From Acanthamoeba sp. SK_2022b (taxonomy: Eukaryota > Discosea > Longamoebia > Acanthamoebidae): 35,101 nt of DNA. The notes under the pieces are model-generated. The model was not told the DNA's origin and did no database searches. It saw nothing but the letters and a program-made list of their open reading frames with translations. The stretch's first letter is position 1. Each line of letters begins with the position of its first letter. The stretch covers positions 1 through 35,101 of the forward strand of contig JANDJZ010000454.1 in the NCBI GenBank assembly GCA_027943245.1, given 5' to 3'. Position numbers and translations under genes: made by a program. Shown here piece after piece: positions 10,783 to 21,400 of the stretch.

Positions 10783-13296
10783 GTGGACAGCGTTTGCGGA
10801 GAAATGGGCAAGGAGAGGAGCGCGTGCCTGTGTCGGCGTCTGCAGCGATCTCGTCCTTGGACTTGATGGAAAACTTGAGCTTGGGGCTGTCCGAGTGTAG
10901 GGTAAGAAACGAACCTAAGGAAACGATAGCGAAGGGGAGGAGCATACGTAGGGCTGGAGACCTGTTCCTCCTCACCCCAATCGTCGTCGTCTCCCCCCGC
11001 GGTCCAGTCGGTTGCTGAGGAGTGTCAGTTCCAGTGGCGACACACATCACAAAGCTGGCGATGGGGAGAGAAAGGGTGCAGTACTCGGTGCGCCAGTGGA
11101 CGATGGTTGAGCGAACGGGTTCGAAGGGTCGAGGAAGGGGTTGGTGGGATGGGCACGACCGCTTCCCGGAGATAGTTGCGCGCCCGCGGACTCGACGAGT
11201 CCGCTCACGCCGGTGGGGAAGCCGTCGCTGGTGGGTGGCGTCGGCACAGGCGTATTGCCTTCCCTCGGGCTCGCCCCAAACGACGCAGCCGTCTGCGACA
11301 ACACAAACGTTTCGACAGCTTGAACCTGCGCGCATGCACGCCGTTGGACTCCCAGGTCAGGCGTGCCCACTACCGACCGAAAACTGGAGAAGGGCAGGCG
11401 CAGCACGAGCGTGTACCTCCGCGTCGTCCAGCAGGTTATCAAAAACGGGGAAGGCAGGCGGGTTGTAGGCGCCGTCGGGGGTCGGATGGCTGCCCTCACC
11501 GCCGGGCGACGGGGCCTCGGGCCGCTTGGGCTTGGGGCCGGAAGCCAAGAAGATTGAAAACGTGACCTCGGAGCACTTTTCGATCCTGCCCCTGGACTCC
11601 ACCTACAGGGGGAGCAGCAGGATAGTGGGGGGGGGGGTGTAAGGCAGTGATGTGCGCGAATGCTTACAGTCGAGCATCAGCGAGGAAAGGCGAGACGCAA
11701 TGTGTTGTGGCTTAGCGTGCCTTGAACTCCTTGGGGTGTTGCACGCAGCGCACTTCGGGCGTGCCCACCTTGGAGTTGCTCCACTGGAATATGAAAGTGC
11801 TATCGTACCCATCGATGGTGTATATACATCTCCCCTTCGTGCCTGTGCACCCCCCCCCCCAAACAACCACCACAGTGAGATGGACTAGGGGCAGAGGAGC
11901 CAACCAGAGGTCGCGACAGCTCGTACCCTTGAGCGTCGTTCCGTAGGCGCCGAAATCAATCACCCCATGCGGAGGTACGACCGCGGGAGGATATCGGCCC
12001 CAGCTGGAACGAGGCGAGCATGAAACGGGGCCACGCGCCAACGATTTCGAGTGCGTGAGTATGTGAGCGTGAGCGTGAAGCGTTGTTCTTACCTTCCGGT
12101 GCTGAGCTTGCCCGCTCCCCTCCTCATGAGGGTTTCGTCGGTGAGGTTGTCCAAAATGATCAGCACCGACCTGCCGTGGGGACGTCACACGATTAGGCCA
12201 ACTCGCACGATCGTGCAGAGATACGGCCTTCAGGGAGGAGAAGGTGTACCGCTTGGTGGCCATGATCGCGCGCCAATCTCCGCTTATTTCGCCAGACTCG
12301 CCCGGCTCATCTTCGGTCTCGCTCTCTTTGCCCTGCTCCTTCGCGTCTCCGCCCTCCTCGTCATCCCTGTCGCCCTTTCGTCCCTTACGGGTCACCCAGC
12401 CTCGGAAGCTGCCGGCCCTCTTGCGCTTCTCTTCCTTATCTTCCTCCTTTTCCCTGGCCTCCTTTTCCTTGTCATGGTGTTGGTGGTGCTCCTTCTCTTT
12501 GTGGTGCGCCTGCAGCTCGTCCTCGACCTCGCTCCTCTTGTCCTCCTTTTCAGGGCTCTCCTCCTTCTTGTCGTCCTTCTTCTTGCTCCTGCCGAGGCTG
12601 AACAGGGTCCTGCTCTTTTTCTTCTCGAGCGTGCTGCTTTTCGCCACAACAACAACAACAACAACAACCAAAGGCGCGCGTGCATTAGACCTACCGCGCT
12701 CAAGGCGCTTTAGAGGCAAAGGGAAGGAGAAGCGTACGGTGCGGAAGGGCTCATCGGGCTGCCCGTGGGTGTGGTGGCGTGAGCCCCGCTATCCCTGCTG
12801 GGGCTCTGGCCGAGGCTCGTCTCTCCAACGCTCAGGCCCATGGGAGCCGCCTTGTCACCGCGCACCCCCTTTTCGTTCGTGGGGCCAACACACCTTGAGT
12901 GAGTGGGAGGACAGGAGAAGAAACAAGAAGCGCGTTGAAGCGAGTCAAAGGGGCCACCTTTTCGCTGTCCTTCTTGGAGTTGGTTCTCTTGCGTCGAAGG
13001 GGACCCGAGCCAGAGGCCTTCTCGGCTGGCGATGCAGCTTCCTCCTTCGAGGGCGAGATGGAAGGAGCGGGGGACGACGGGTTCGACGCAGTGGGGATAG
13101 GGGTGGGACCGCCCGAGCTGCGTATTTCCATGACAGGCATGCGCGTGTCGCACACCTTGCAGCGCTCGAGGGTCAGGGGATTCAGAAATGTGCACGCCCC
13201 GCACACCCATTCGTCGCTCGACGCCGCAACGACTGGCGCTGGTGCTCCATTGCCCCGTGGGTCGAAGTCGGCAAAGAACGACAGATCGTCACTCAT
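9239..13296 (-). CDS. NZF zinc-finger protein with NPF motifs and a COPI-alpha-like C-terminus
   Basis: No single known family covers this gene. The start MSDDLSFFADFD at 13296 leads into an NZF/RanBP2-type finger (DEWVCGACTFLN, then CKVC, at about 13220-13145). It retains the Thr-Phe pair used by ubiquitin-binding NZF fingers. A Ser/Pro-rich linker and a Lys/Glu/His-rich charged region follow (about 12640-12300). Next is a probable beta-sandwich (about 12150-11570) with pattern LSTGSWGRYPPAVVPP and FGAYGTTLKG. Two NPF motifs lie at 11112-11141 (NPFLDPSNPF), and acidic Trp-containing stretches follow. The last exons (about 9795-9242) form a helical segment (LTPQHAAIAVRMAI, NYGVASNLLQ), then INDPFCC and a CPVC...CPLC zinc ribbon. 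These resemble the C-terminal domain of COPI alpha. NPF motifs suggest EH-domain partners, so a membrane-trafficking adaptor is plausible. The stop is at 9239-9241. Several middle splice sites are provisional. Confidence 0.68.
10734..10782. repeat. (AAT)n microsatellite in an intron
   Basis: About 16 uninterrupted trinucleotide units lie in an intron of the NZF/NPF gene. On that gene's sense strand the tract reads ATT, so it is T-rich pre-mRNA just upstream of the next exon. Confidence 0.95.
12647..12668. repeat. (CAA)n microsatellite
   Basis: About seven CAA units. On the sense strand of the overlapping NZF/NPF gene it reads TTG and sits directly upstream of the exon coding for the charged region, so it is most likely intronic and not a poly-valine coding run. 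Confidence 0.85.
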
Positions 13297-13420
13297 CGAT
13301 CCAAAACAGTAAATTGGCTGGTGGGCCCACAAGTAGCCACGCTTGATGTGCCCAGCAGTTGTGCGCCCCTGCGGTAATTCGATCGCCTTTTTTAATTTTT
13401 CTTTCTTTCTTGCTTTGGCT

Positions 13421-13426
13421 TTTATT
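13421..13426 (-). terminator. Poly(A) signal AATAAA
   Basis: A canonical AATAAA on the minus strand, 12 bases beyond the stop codon of the SRPBCC gene, in a T-rich (plus strand) stretch. Confidence 0.6.
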
Positions 13427-13437
13427 TTATGCTTCGC

Positions 13438-13938
13438 TTAGGGAAGGCCACCGCCGCTGGTGCCGGTCGGCGGGTCCTCCTCCAGGATGGACTTGAGGAG
13501 GAAGAGGTCGCTCTTCCAAAGAGACAGCCAATCTTCGTGTGAAATGTGCGGTGAGGTGGCGGGCGAGATGGGCAGGTGGAAAATGGTGACAGTGAACTCG
13601 CTGCCACGGCCGTTGGGCACAACGCGTGCAGGGAGTATAACCTCCCTTCCATCGACACCCCACTCCAGGTAGCGATCGATCACACCGAGATCCACATTGC
13701 TTGCAAGGGTCATCTTGGCGGGACCGCAGGGAGTGTCTACGCAGTGGTGGTAGCGGGCGCGATCTTCGTCGTGGTTTGCTCGGATATCAAGACAAAAGGC
13801 GTTCTTGTTCCACTTGCTGAGGTTCTCAGTTCGGTGTGCGAAGGCGAACACACGCTCGGGCGGCGCATCTATCCCCACCGACAAATTGGCTGCCTTGAGC
13901 ATCGGCCTATCTGCTTGTTGCACGTTGCCTGTCGCCAT
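13438..13938 (-). CDS. Intronless SRPBCC/START-like protein
   Basis: A single uninterrupted frame of 166 residues. The chosen ATG (13936-13938) precedes the first conserved strand; the frame stays open upstream but without a better methionine. The sequence has the usual SRPBCC layout. An early strand and helix read VGIDAPPERVFAFAHRTENL followed by SKWNKNAF. A central beta-sheet includes CGPAKMTLASNVDLGVIDRY. A long C-terminal helix reads WLSLWKSDLFLLKSILEED. This helix-grip fold binds hydrophobic ligands and is found in polyketide-cyclase-like, CoxG-like and START proteins. The ligand cannot be predicted. Lack of introns between intron-rich neighbours and the bacterial-looking length are compatible with acquisition by transfer. 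A poly(A) signal follows 12 bases after the stop. Confidence 0.8.
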   Translation of the reverse strand: MATGNVQQADRPMLKAANLSVGIDAPPERVFAFAHRTENLSKWNKNAFCLDIRANHDEDRARYHHCVDTPCGPAKMTLASNVDLGVIDRYLEWGVDGREVILPARVVPNGRGSEFTVTIFHLPISPATSPHISHEDWLSLWKSDLFLLKSILEEDPPTGTSGGGLP

Positions 13939-14307
13939 CCTTGGACTAAAGTTAAACAATCGCGACCCTCTTCGCCCGCTTCCTGGACAATCTGACAGCA
14001 CAAATGACGGCGAGCAGCCGTATCTTTTTTGTTGAGTTTTCAGCACCAACCTACTGCTTCAACTTCCATAATCGCGGAGGCGTGACAGCAGGACAAGGCA
14101 AATGCATGAGATTGACTTCTGCCACTGCTATGGCCGAGTTGTGGTGATTGGGAAAACTCCAATCCCTCACCGCCCCTCCCTGTAGCTCAGGGTTGTGGGT
14201 TTGTATGTTTGCGCGCGAAATACAGCGGTCATAGGAAAACATTTTTAACTACCATTTCCTACACGCAGAAGCGGTTGTTGGCAACACGAACACAGGCTAA
14301 GCCCACC
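13939..14307. other. Divergent intergenic region, no gene seen
   Basis: This lies between the SRPBCC gene (minus) and the kinase gene (plus), so it should hold both promoters. No ORF here shows a recognisable motif. A CCACC context directly precedes the kinase start codon at 14308. A stretch at about 14180-14200 faintly recalls a tRNA A-box, but nothing supports a tRNA. Confidence 0.5.
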
Positions 14308-17300
14308 ATGCAAAAGAGCCACAGTCGCCAGGCCTCTTTGAATCCTATGGGCATAGATGCCGTGGTACACCTCATAATCTCAATCTCATCCCGAAGTGAA
14401 CAAAATGTTCTCATCTCATCCAAATTTGTATTTGAATCTTCAAGAAACAACAAGCGGTGGAGAAAGTGTGGAAGGAGCTGCAAGTTTTACTTGAGGAGTT
14501 GCCCTCATCCGAAAACAGAGCCAAAGAGGATGAGATCTTTCAGGCCCTTCTCATCTTCTTGTCCGACCCTCAAGCCCCTCAGGATTTAACGCTGAAGTGG
14601 TGCGTCCCGCTACTTGGCTGTCTTCTACTTGAATTGGTTCGCCTTAGCCCTCTCCAGCTTGGTGCAGTTCTCCGAGTGGCTCGAGGAGGGCGGAAAGAGA
14701 GACCTGCCCGAGAAGACCTTCAAGTACGGTGACCGGTGCTTGCTGCAGGGCTGTGCGTCTTGGCGTGCAGTCTGTCTCTGATGGCTGGATATCCACCTCA
14801 CGCAGGGCGCTCGGCGCTACTGACGAGCAAACGCGAGCCACCGCACGCCGCGCCGTGCTGAGCCTTCTCAACTTGCTAGCGGTCAAGTCGACCTTCATTT
14901 CCGCCTTTGTGACCAACCTGGCACCCAAACTCGTCAACTCTATCACAGAGGTGTGAGCCGTCTCTAACTCTATCACACATGGCTTACTTTTAAGTGTTGA
15001 CGCAACCGATGACCATGTCATCATCATCATCAACAGATCACCGCCAAAGAGAGATTCGAGGTACTGAAGGCGATGGTGGAGAAGGCCCCGTTGGCGATTA
15101 AGGCATACAACAAGAACATCGAATTCGTGGGCAATCACTTCAACGCCGGCATCAAGTTGGGCAAGGGCAAGTTTGGCAAGGTTCGTTCATTCTCTTCCTC
15201 AGTTGAAACTTGCTTGGCTCACACTGCCTCTCTCTTTCAACTTTCAGGTGTTTTTGGGCTACAACCAAACGAACGCGGCTCCCGTGGCCATCAAGATCAT
15301 TGATTGGAGGGTGATCATGAAGGACAAGCAGCCGCAACAACTCGTGAGGGCCAAGAAACAGGTAGGGCTCATCACCTCTGCCTATGTTGCCGCGTGGTCC
15401 AAGCACTAACTAATCTTTGCTGCAGCTCACAAACGAGATTGCCATCATGAAACAAGTCACTCATGTCAACGCAGTTCAACTTTACGAAGTTGTGGTACGC
15501 ATTAGATACGACTCTATAAGGCTCTTTGCTCTCCTCAAACGTTTGTTTACTCATCGCATCTCTCCCCCACAACCATGCGTAGCAAGTGGACCAGCGCATC
15601 TTTATCATAATGGAATATGTAGCCGGGTAAGCTCCCAGTCGTAACTGCTACAGCGTACTGCTCTGGACCTGGAGAACCAGTACTAAGTCGTGTCGTTTCG
15701 TCAGTGGGGACCTGGGTAATTATCTGCGCAAGAAGGGGCGCATTCCGGAGCTCGAGGCTAGACACTGGCTGCAGAATCTTGCTGCCGGTCTCAAGTATCT
15801 GCGAGAAAAGAACATCCTTCACCGCGATCTCAAGGTTCCAACAACCGCCCACATGTGCCATCTTACGAGTAGCGCTCGAGCTTGTTGAGGTATTCATTGT
15901 CGACCTCCCCCCCCAGCCCGAGAACCTCCTACTCACAGAGCCGTCTGAGAACGGCATTCTCAAGATCAGCGATTTTGGGTGAGACCACCCCTCCCTCCCT
16001 CTTTCTTCTTTTCTCTTCGTTGCTGACTGGATCGACTGCTGTTTCGAATCAGCCTCGGGCGATTCCTAGGTCCGGGCGAATTGGCTGAAACGCATGTGGG
16101 CACTCCTCTCTACATGGCTCCTGAGGTCTTTCGACCGATACCGTTCACAGAAAAATGCGTACGGATTCACTTCCCCTGGGCACACAACGTTGCCGCAGTT
16201 CACGTGGCCCAGTGCCTTCACCTCACTCGCCTTCCGTAAACCAGGATCTGTGGAGCGTGGGCATCATTACCTATGAGATGGTGGTGGGCGAGCTGCCGTA
16301 CAAGGGCAACAACATCTCCCAATTGCTGCACAACATATCGCATCAGTCGCTTATATTCCCTGCTGACATCGGCCTCAGTGAGGAGATGAAGTACGCGTTA
16401 TCTCTCCTCCATGTACCACGTTATGCTTATAGCGTACTTGGCATCTGATGTGTCTGTGCTTGTGGCTGGCTGGTGCAGGCACCTGCTGTCTGGTCTGCTG
16501 CAGAAGGACGCCGACATGCGGCTCGGATGGAATGAGTTCTTCGCGCACCGTTGTCTACAGGTTGCCTCTCCGCGCGTGGTCACTCCCAAGTCGTCGACTT
16601 CGTCGTCCAGCGCAAGCGCGGCGGCGCAGAAGCAGATCGCACAGCTGGAGGCAGAGCTGCAGCAAAAGGAGCAGGAGATCGAGAAGCTCAACGAGACCAT
16701 CACCAAGTGGGACGAGGAAAAGGCCAACCAGTTCAACAAGATCAAGGAGCTGTTCGAGCGAGAGAACAACGAGCTGCGGGCCGCCCTCGAGACACAGAAG
16801 AAGGAGGGCAAGGAGCGCGAGGAGCTCCTCGTCACTCAAATGAATGAAATGAAGAAGCAGCACGACGCCGAGCTGGCCAAGTACAAAGACATCCTTTCCA
16901 CAAAGGTACTGCGGCTCGTCTCCGTGTCTGTGTGTATGCGCTTCGCTGACACGTCAGCGGTCATTGAAACTCTGGTGCATGCAGGAGCAAAAGAACATGG
17001 AGCTGGAGAAGCAGAACTTTGCATTCAAGAGCTCGGTGGAGCAGCACCTGTCGGTGATCCAGCAGCAGGAGATGATCATCAACGCCCAAGACGAGGAGCG
17101 CGTCAAGCGAAAGAAGGAGAAGGAGCGACGTAGCCGGGAGCTCCCGACCAAGGAGAAGTCCCTGAACATGCTGGAGCTCGTGGCCGGCCCTAGCCAAGTG
17201 TACGCTCATCTCCGTTTTAGACCCCACCGATAGCTTGGCCATGCGCAGCTGTGTGGTTCACCGTCTCCTGTGTGGCCCACTCCTCCAGGCGAGAGACTCT

Positions 17301-18136
17301 GCGTCCGGGCGAGGCCACGCTCAAGATGCGCACCAACGTTGAGTGCCGATACCGAACTAACAGCAAGTACACATGTGCCTCGCCTATAATGCCGTGTTAT
17401 TCGTGTTCCTGCCGCCTTACGTTTGCTTCCTCTGCCACCTGTGTGCATCGCTAGGTACAAGTGTGTGGTGTGGATGGTAGAATTTCTGGGACAGGAGGGC
17501 AACCGCCTGCGCTTGCATTTTGATTCCAAGTACGTCGCCCGGCAGGGAGGAGGGCTTGCTGCCCTAGTTGGCCCTGTGGTCTCACTGCGAAGGTGCAATC
17601 TATGCTTTATTGCAGAGGGGACTCTACGTTGGGTGCTGTGCAGAACGCAAACAAGGTACCCTTGCCTACCCCTGGTGGCCCAGACTTCAGTCCTCTTTTT
17701 CGTTTCCTTTTTGTCGCACCCCCGCCACCGCCTCACCGCGACACGACCCCAGTCCCGGATCATCGCCGTCAACACGCTGGGCCGACCAGAGGACACGTCA
17801 TCACCGTACTCGCCGGTCCTCTTTTCGTCGCACCTGGAGATTAACGAGAAGAATCGCGTGTTAGGTACCAATCAAGTGCCTCTTGAAAGTGTTGCTATGC
17901 GTTTGCTGCCAGAGCTCACCACCCGACCTCCGGTTCACCAACTTCATTACTAACAATTGTATTACGGCGTGAAGGTTCGCTGGACTTCATCGCGGCATCT
18001 GGCTTCCTGCAGAACACGTCCTACTTCTTCGTCTACGGGCACACGGGTACCCACGCACGCTACCGACCTCCTTGCCGCCGCGCTAATCCCTTACTCTCGC
18101 GCAGGCTATTCCCACGCGCTTCTGTTCGAATTGTAA
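14308..18136 (+). CDS. ULK/ATG1-like Ser/Thr protein kinase with extra N- and C-terminal domains
   Basis: The inferred first exon, 14308-14364 (MQKSHSRQASLNP...), joins in frame to an exon starting at 14445. An alpha-helical region (to about 15130) precedes the kinase domain (about 15150-16560). The kinase has a glycine loop LGKGKFGKV, VAIK lysine, HRDLKPENLLL, DFGLGR split by an intron, and GTPLYMAPE. It then has DLWSVGIITYEMVVGELPY and ends LLQKDADMRLGWNEFFAHRC. These residues are those of an active kinase, and the motif set is closest to ULK/ATG1/ULK3. A long coiled coil follows (about 16620-17160, heptad-like Glu/Gln/Lys). The last exons encode a beta-rich region (RTNSKYKCVVWMVEFLG to YGHTGYSHALLFEL, stop 18134-18136) that I do not recognise. 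ULK kinases normally start with the catalytic domain, so the N-terminal extension is unusual. Kinase identity is firm, subfamily moderate, and the first exon is inferred from Kozak context and frame. Confidence 0.85.
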
Positions 18137-18489
18137 CCGGTCTGAAAAGGAATAACAACACCGACCCTGAGTATTGGTACCTCCGGTACCCTGCCCTTGT
18201 AGGTCTTGTCTTTTGCGGGGCACAGTTCGCGGCTGAACACGGCGCACAAGGTGGCGATCGGCGCCCAACAATTGGCTTATTTTTTTGGAATCCCTCGCGC
18301 CTCGCAACAGCCTGCCGCGAGGCCATTGGTCGCCCCAATGTTGCCCCATTTGCCCGTTGGTCGGCTGGTGTCCTGCACAGCTGAAAAACGAGAAGCCAAG
18401 GGCGGCGAGATTGTAAATAACCGTTCCATAAGCCCGCCCTTGGCCCCGGTTCTTCTTTTACCACACCAGCAGTTCTCTCGTTCAGCGTC
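18137..18489. other. Intergenic region, no gene seen
   Basis: 353 bases between two plus-strand genes. It must hold the 3' end of the kinase gene and the promoter of the receptor gene. I see no conserved motif, no AATAAA and no plausible small gene. Confidence 0.5.
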
Positions 18490-21400
18490 ATGGCAGGGGT
18501 GTTCGGTGCTGCAGTCTCCACTTCGTGGCTCCTTGTGGTGCTTTTGGCGCTCGTCCACCTCCGCGGTATGCGTCTAGCTCCCCCATCTTTGTCGCGGCCG
18601 TCAGTGGCGGTCTGCCAACGCTGCGGCAGACTGGCTCCTCGGTCTCGGCGGTAAAACGGTCACGTCTGTTGACGGTGATGATGGCATGGGATTTGCAGGC
18701 GCGGACGGGCAATTGGTGCGCGGGGCGGGGGCGGAAGTGGGCGTGGGTGCCTACATCGAATGGAACAACCAGTATAAGTATGTGGCAAACCAGTTGGGCT
18801 TCACCTACACCAGCGTCTACAATTTGACCGACGGCCTCGCCGGGTACCTGCGGGGCGACTACGACTTCCTCGGCGTGGATGCTCCTGTGCCCTCGCTCGG
18901 CGCCGAGTACCTCCAGGTGCCCAACCTCGCCTCGGCCATGGCCGTGGTCTACAAGGTCACCTCCCTCCCCTCCAACTCCTCCCAGCTGCGTCTCACCCGC
19001 GAAGTGCTCGCCCGCATTTGGTGCGCTGCCCTCCCTCAATTTCTTTCTCGTTCTCTTTCTGCCCGCTTTGGTTGCACTGACCGGTCCTACGCCGGCGCCT
19101 CCAGGCTGGGCCAAGTGACGTCGTGGAACGACTCGGCGATCACCGAGCTCAACCCATCGCTAGTGGGCCACCTTCCCGACGCGCCCATCAAGCTCGCTTG
19201 GGTGCCACCTGAGCAGCGCGCCGTTACCCAGGTGTTTGTGCGCGGGCTGGCGTCCTTCATGGAGGGCGTGGACAACGTCACGGCCCAAGCCCTGAAGGCC
19301 AACGCCACGCTGGCCTACCTTCCGCCCGTCTTGGCCGGAAACGCGTCGAGCTTCCCCGCCTTCATCGCAGCATCGGGCCCTTCCGTCTTTGCCTACACGC
19401 TTGCTAATGACAACGTGCTCACCTACGTCAACAACGACTCCGCCTTCATCACTAGCTTCATCGACACTGGTTGCAGCGCTGCCCTCCTGCGCAACAAAGC
19501 CAGCACGTCGCCCTTGCCCCATTTTTTTTTGTCCCAAATCTTACGAGCCGAGTTCCGCGTGGAGTGCACCAAAGCTAATCGCCAGTTACCGGGTTTCTAT
19601 TTGTCGGTTTGTGTGTCTACCCGCGCAGTGAAGTGGGTAGCACCGGCAGTGGAGGGTGTGCGGGCGGCCATGACAGACTTTAGCCCCACGGATCGGGGCT
19701 CCAACGAGGTGCCGCAGTGGATCCTGGACGGGCCGGGCGAGCAGAGCTACCCGCTGAGCCACCTCACTCACACGATCCAGCGCAAGGACTACGTGGCCGA
19801 CGACTGTCTGGGCTCCTCCACGTACCTGAGCTTCGTGACGTGGGCCCTCACCAACGAAGAGATCGGGACGGCGGTGGAGCAGTTTGGCTACACGTCGCTC
19901 ACCACGCCATTCCGCATTCGTGTGGTCAACCAGCTGTCGTCCATCACCTGCACACAGGGCGGTGTCACCGAGCGGTCGCTTCAGACCTCTTCGCTCCTGG
20001 GCACAGGCCCCCTGGCGCCGCACATGTCCTCCTGGGCGTTCTACTACTCAACGAGCGTGACTTCCCTCACCAGCCAGTACTTCGGCGACGGTCCGCCCTT
20101 GTCTTTGCTCTCAAATGGCCATTCCTCTGCACAGGCTTCTGAGCTTACGCCTGCTGTCGGCCTTTTGTGTTGTTATTTCCGTTGTCTCCTGCAGGTGATG
20201 GCAAAGAGCAGATGCTCTCGGGCAACGTCGACTACGGCGGAGCCACCGACTACTTGACCGAAGCCGACTACGACAGCTTTCCCGATCTCCAGTATATGTA
20301 TGTCGCTTTCTTCGCCGTCACCTTTGTAATGGGCGGAGGGCATCTTACCCCTCCCTCTCAACCACGCCGGAACCAGTCCGGTGAGCGCCTTCTCGATCAA
20401 CATTGGCTACTCGCTGCCCAACGTCACCAAGCTGGTGTTGGACATGGACATTCTCTCGGGTATCTGGTACTGCGGTCCGCTTGCACTGTTGCCTCGCCAT
20501 CATGTGGTGATTCTCGTTAACTCGGGATCGGGTGACAGGAGCGGATCCATTAGCAAGTGGAATGATGCAGCCATTCAGCAGTGCGTGTGCCCTGATTGAT
20601 CGGCGAGAGTGCGCCCAGGTTATATATCTGATGTTGTTGTGGTTGTGGTTGTTGTTGTTGTTGTTGTTTGTTGTTGTTTGTTGTTGTTTGTTGTTGTTTG
20701 TTGCTGTTTGTTGCTGTTGTTGGTGTAGGAGGAATCTGGGCTTGGATCTGCCTGACGAAAACATCACGGTGGTGCTTAGCGATCCCGACGCGCACTACTA
20801 CACCTTCTCCCTCGCGCTCTCGCGGGCCAACTCATCCTTTGCTCGTCGAGCCAGCACCTACCCGGTGGTGGACTCTGGCCGCACCATCACCGCTTCTCCT
20901 GCTCGTACGGGTCTCCTCTTGTGTCCATGCCTGAGCGAGCCCCGTGCACGGTTGACATGCTCTACTGTGATGCGATGTATGGACCGGACCGAACAGAGCT
21001 CTCCTCCACCGTTAATGCGGGGCCATATCGGATCACGTACCTGCCCAGCTTCTTGTCGGGCTCGTACAAGGGCTCGTACGCAACTGTCACCGAGGCCTCG
21101 CTTGCTCTGCCTTCGGGCGCCATCGTCGACCCAACTTCTGCGGTGCGCCATCACATCCTCTAAGGAAAGTTAGAATGCCTAAGGCTTATGTCACACTTTC
21201 CTTCAATTAGGCGATTCAATCAGCGATGGCGGAGGGGCCCGCCTTCAGCTCGCGCTTCACTGCGGACATCATCAACTCGCAGGGCAACGACAGCTGGCCT
21301 ATCTCGTCCTACTTTTACATGCTGATCGCCAAGACCAGCATGACCGACCCCCAGCGGGCGCAGTACCTCGTGGACTGGATCTGGTGGATCGTGTCCACCT

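Noticed and set aside
12647..12668. CAA repeat as a coding poly-Val run in the NZF/NPF protein
   Set aside because: On the sense strand it is TTG-rich sequence directly before an AG acceptor, so an intron end is more likely.
12244..13377. Plus-strand open frame of 377 codons
   Set aside because: It is the antisense of the charged and Ser/Pro-rich parts of the NZF/NPF gene, with no motif of its own.
14176..14250. Possible tRNA (A-box-like stretch near 14180)
   Set aside because: No B-box, no acceptor-stem pairing and no plausible anticodon arm could be drawn.
20637..20730. TTG repeat as a coding poly-Leu/Cys/Val run
   Set aside because: The flanking PstS-like exons join better if it is intronic, and the repeat frames are hydrophobic runs unlike the ectodomain.
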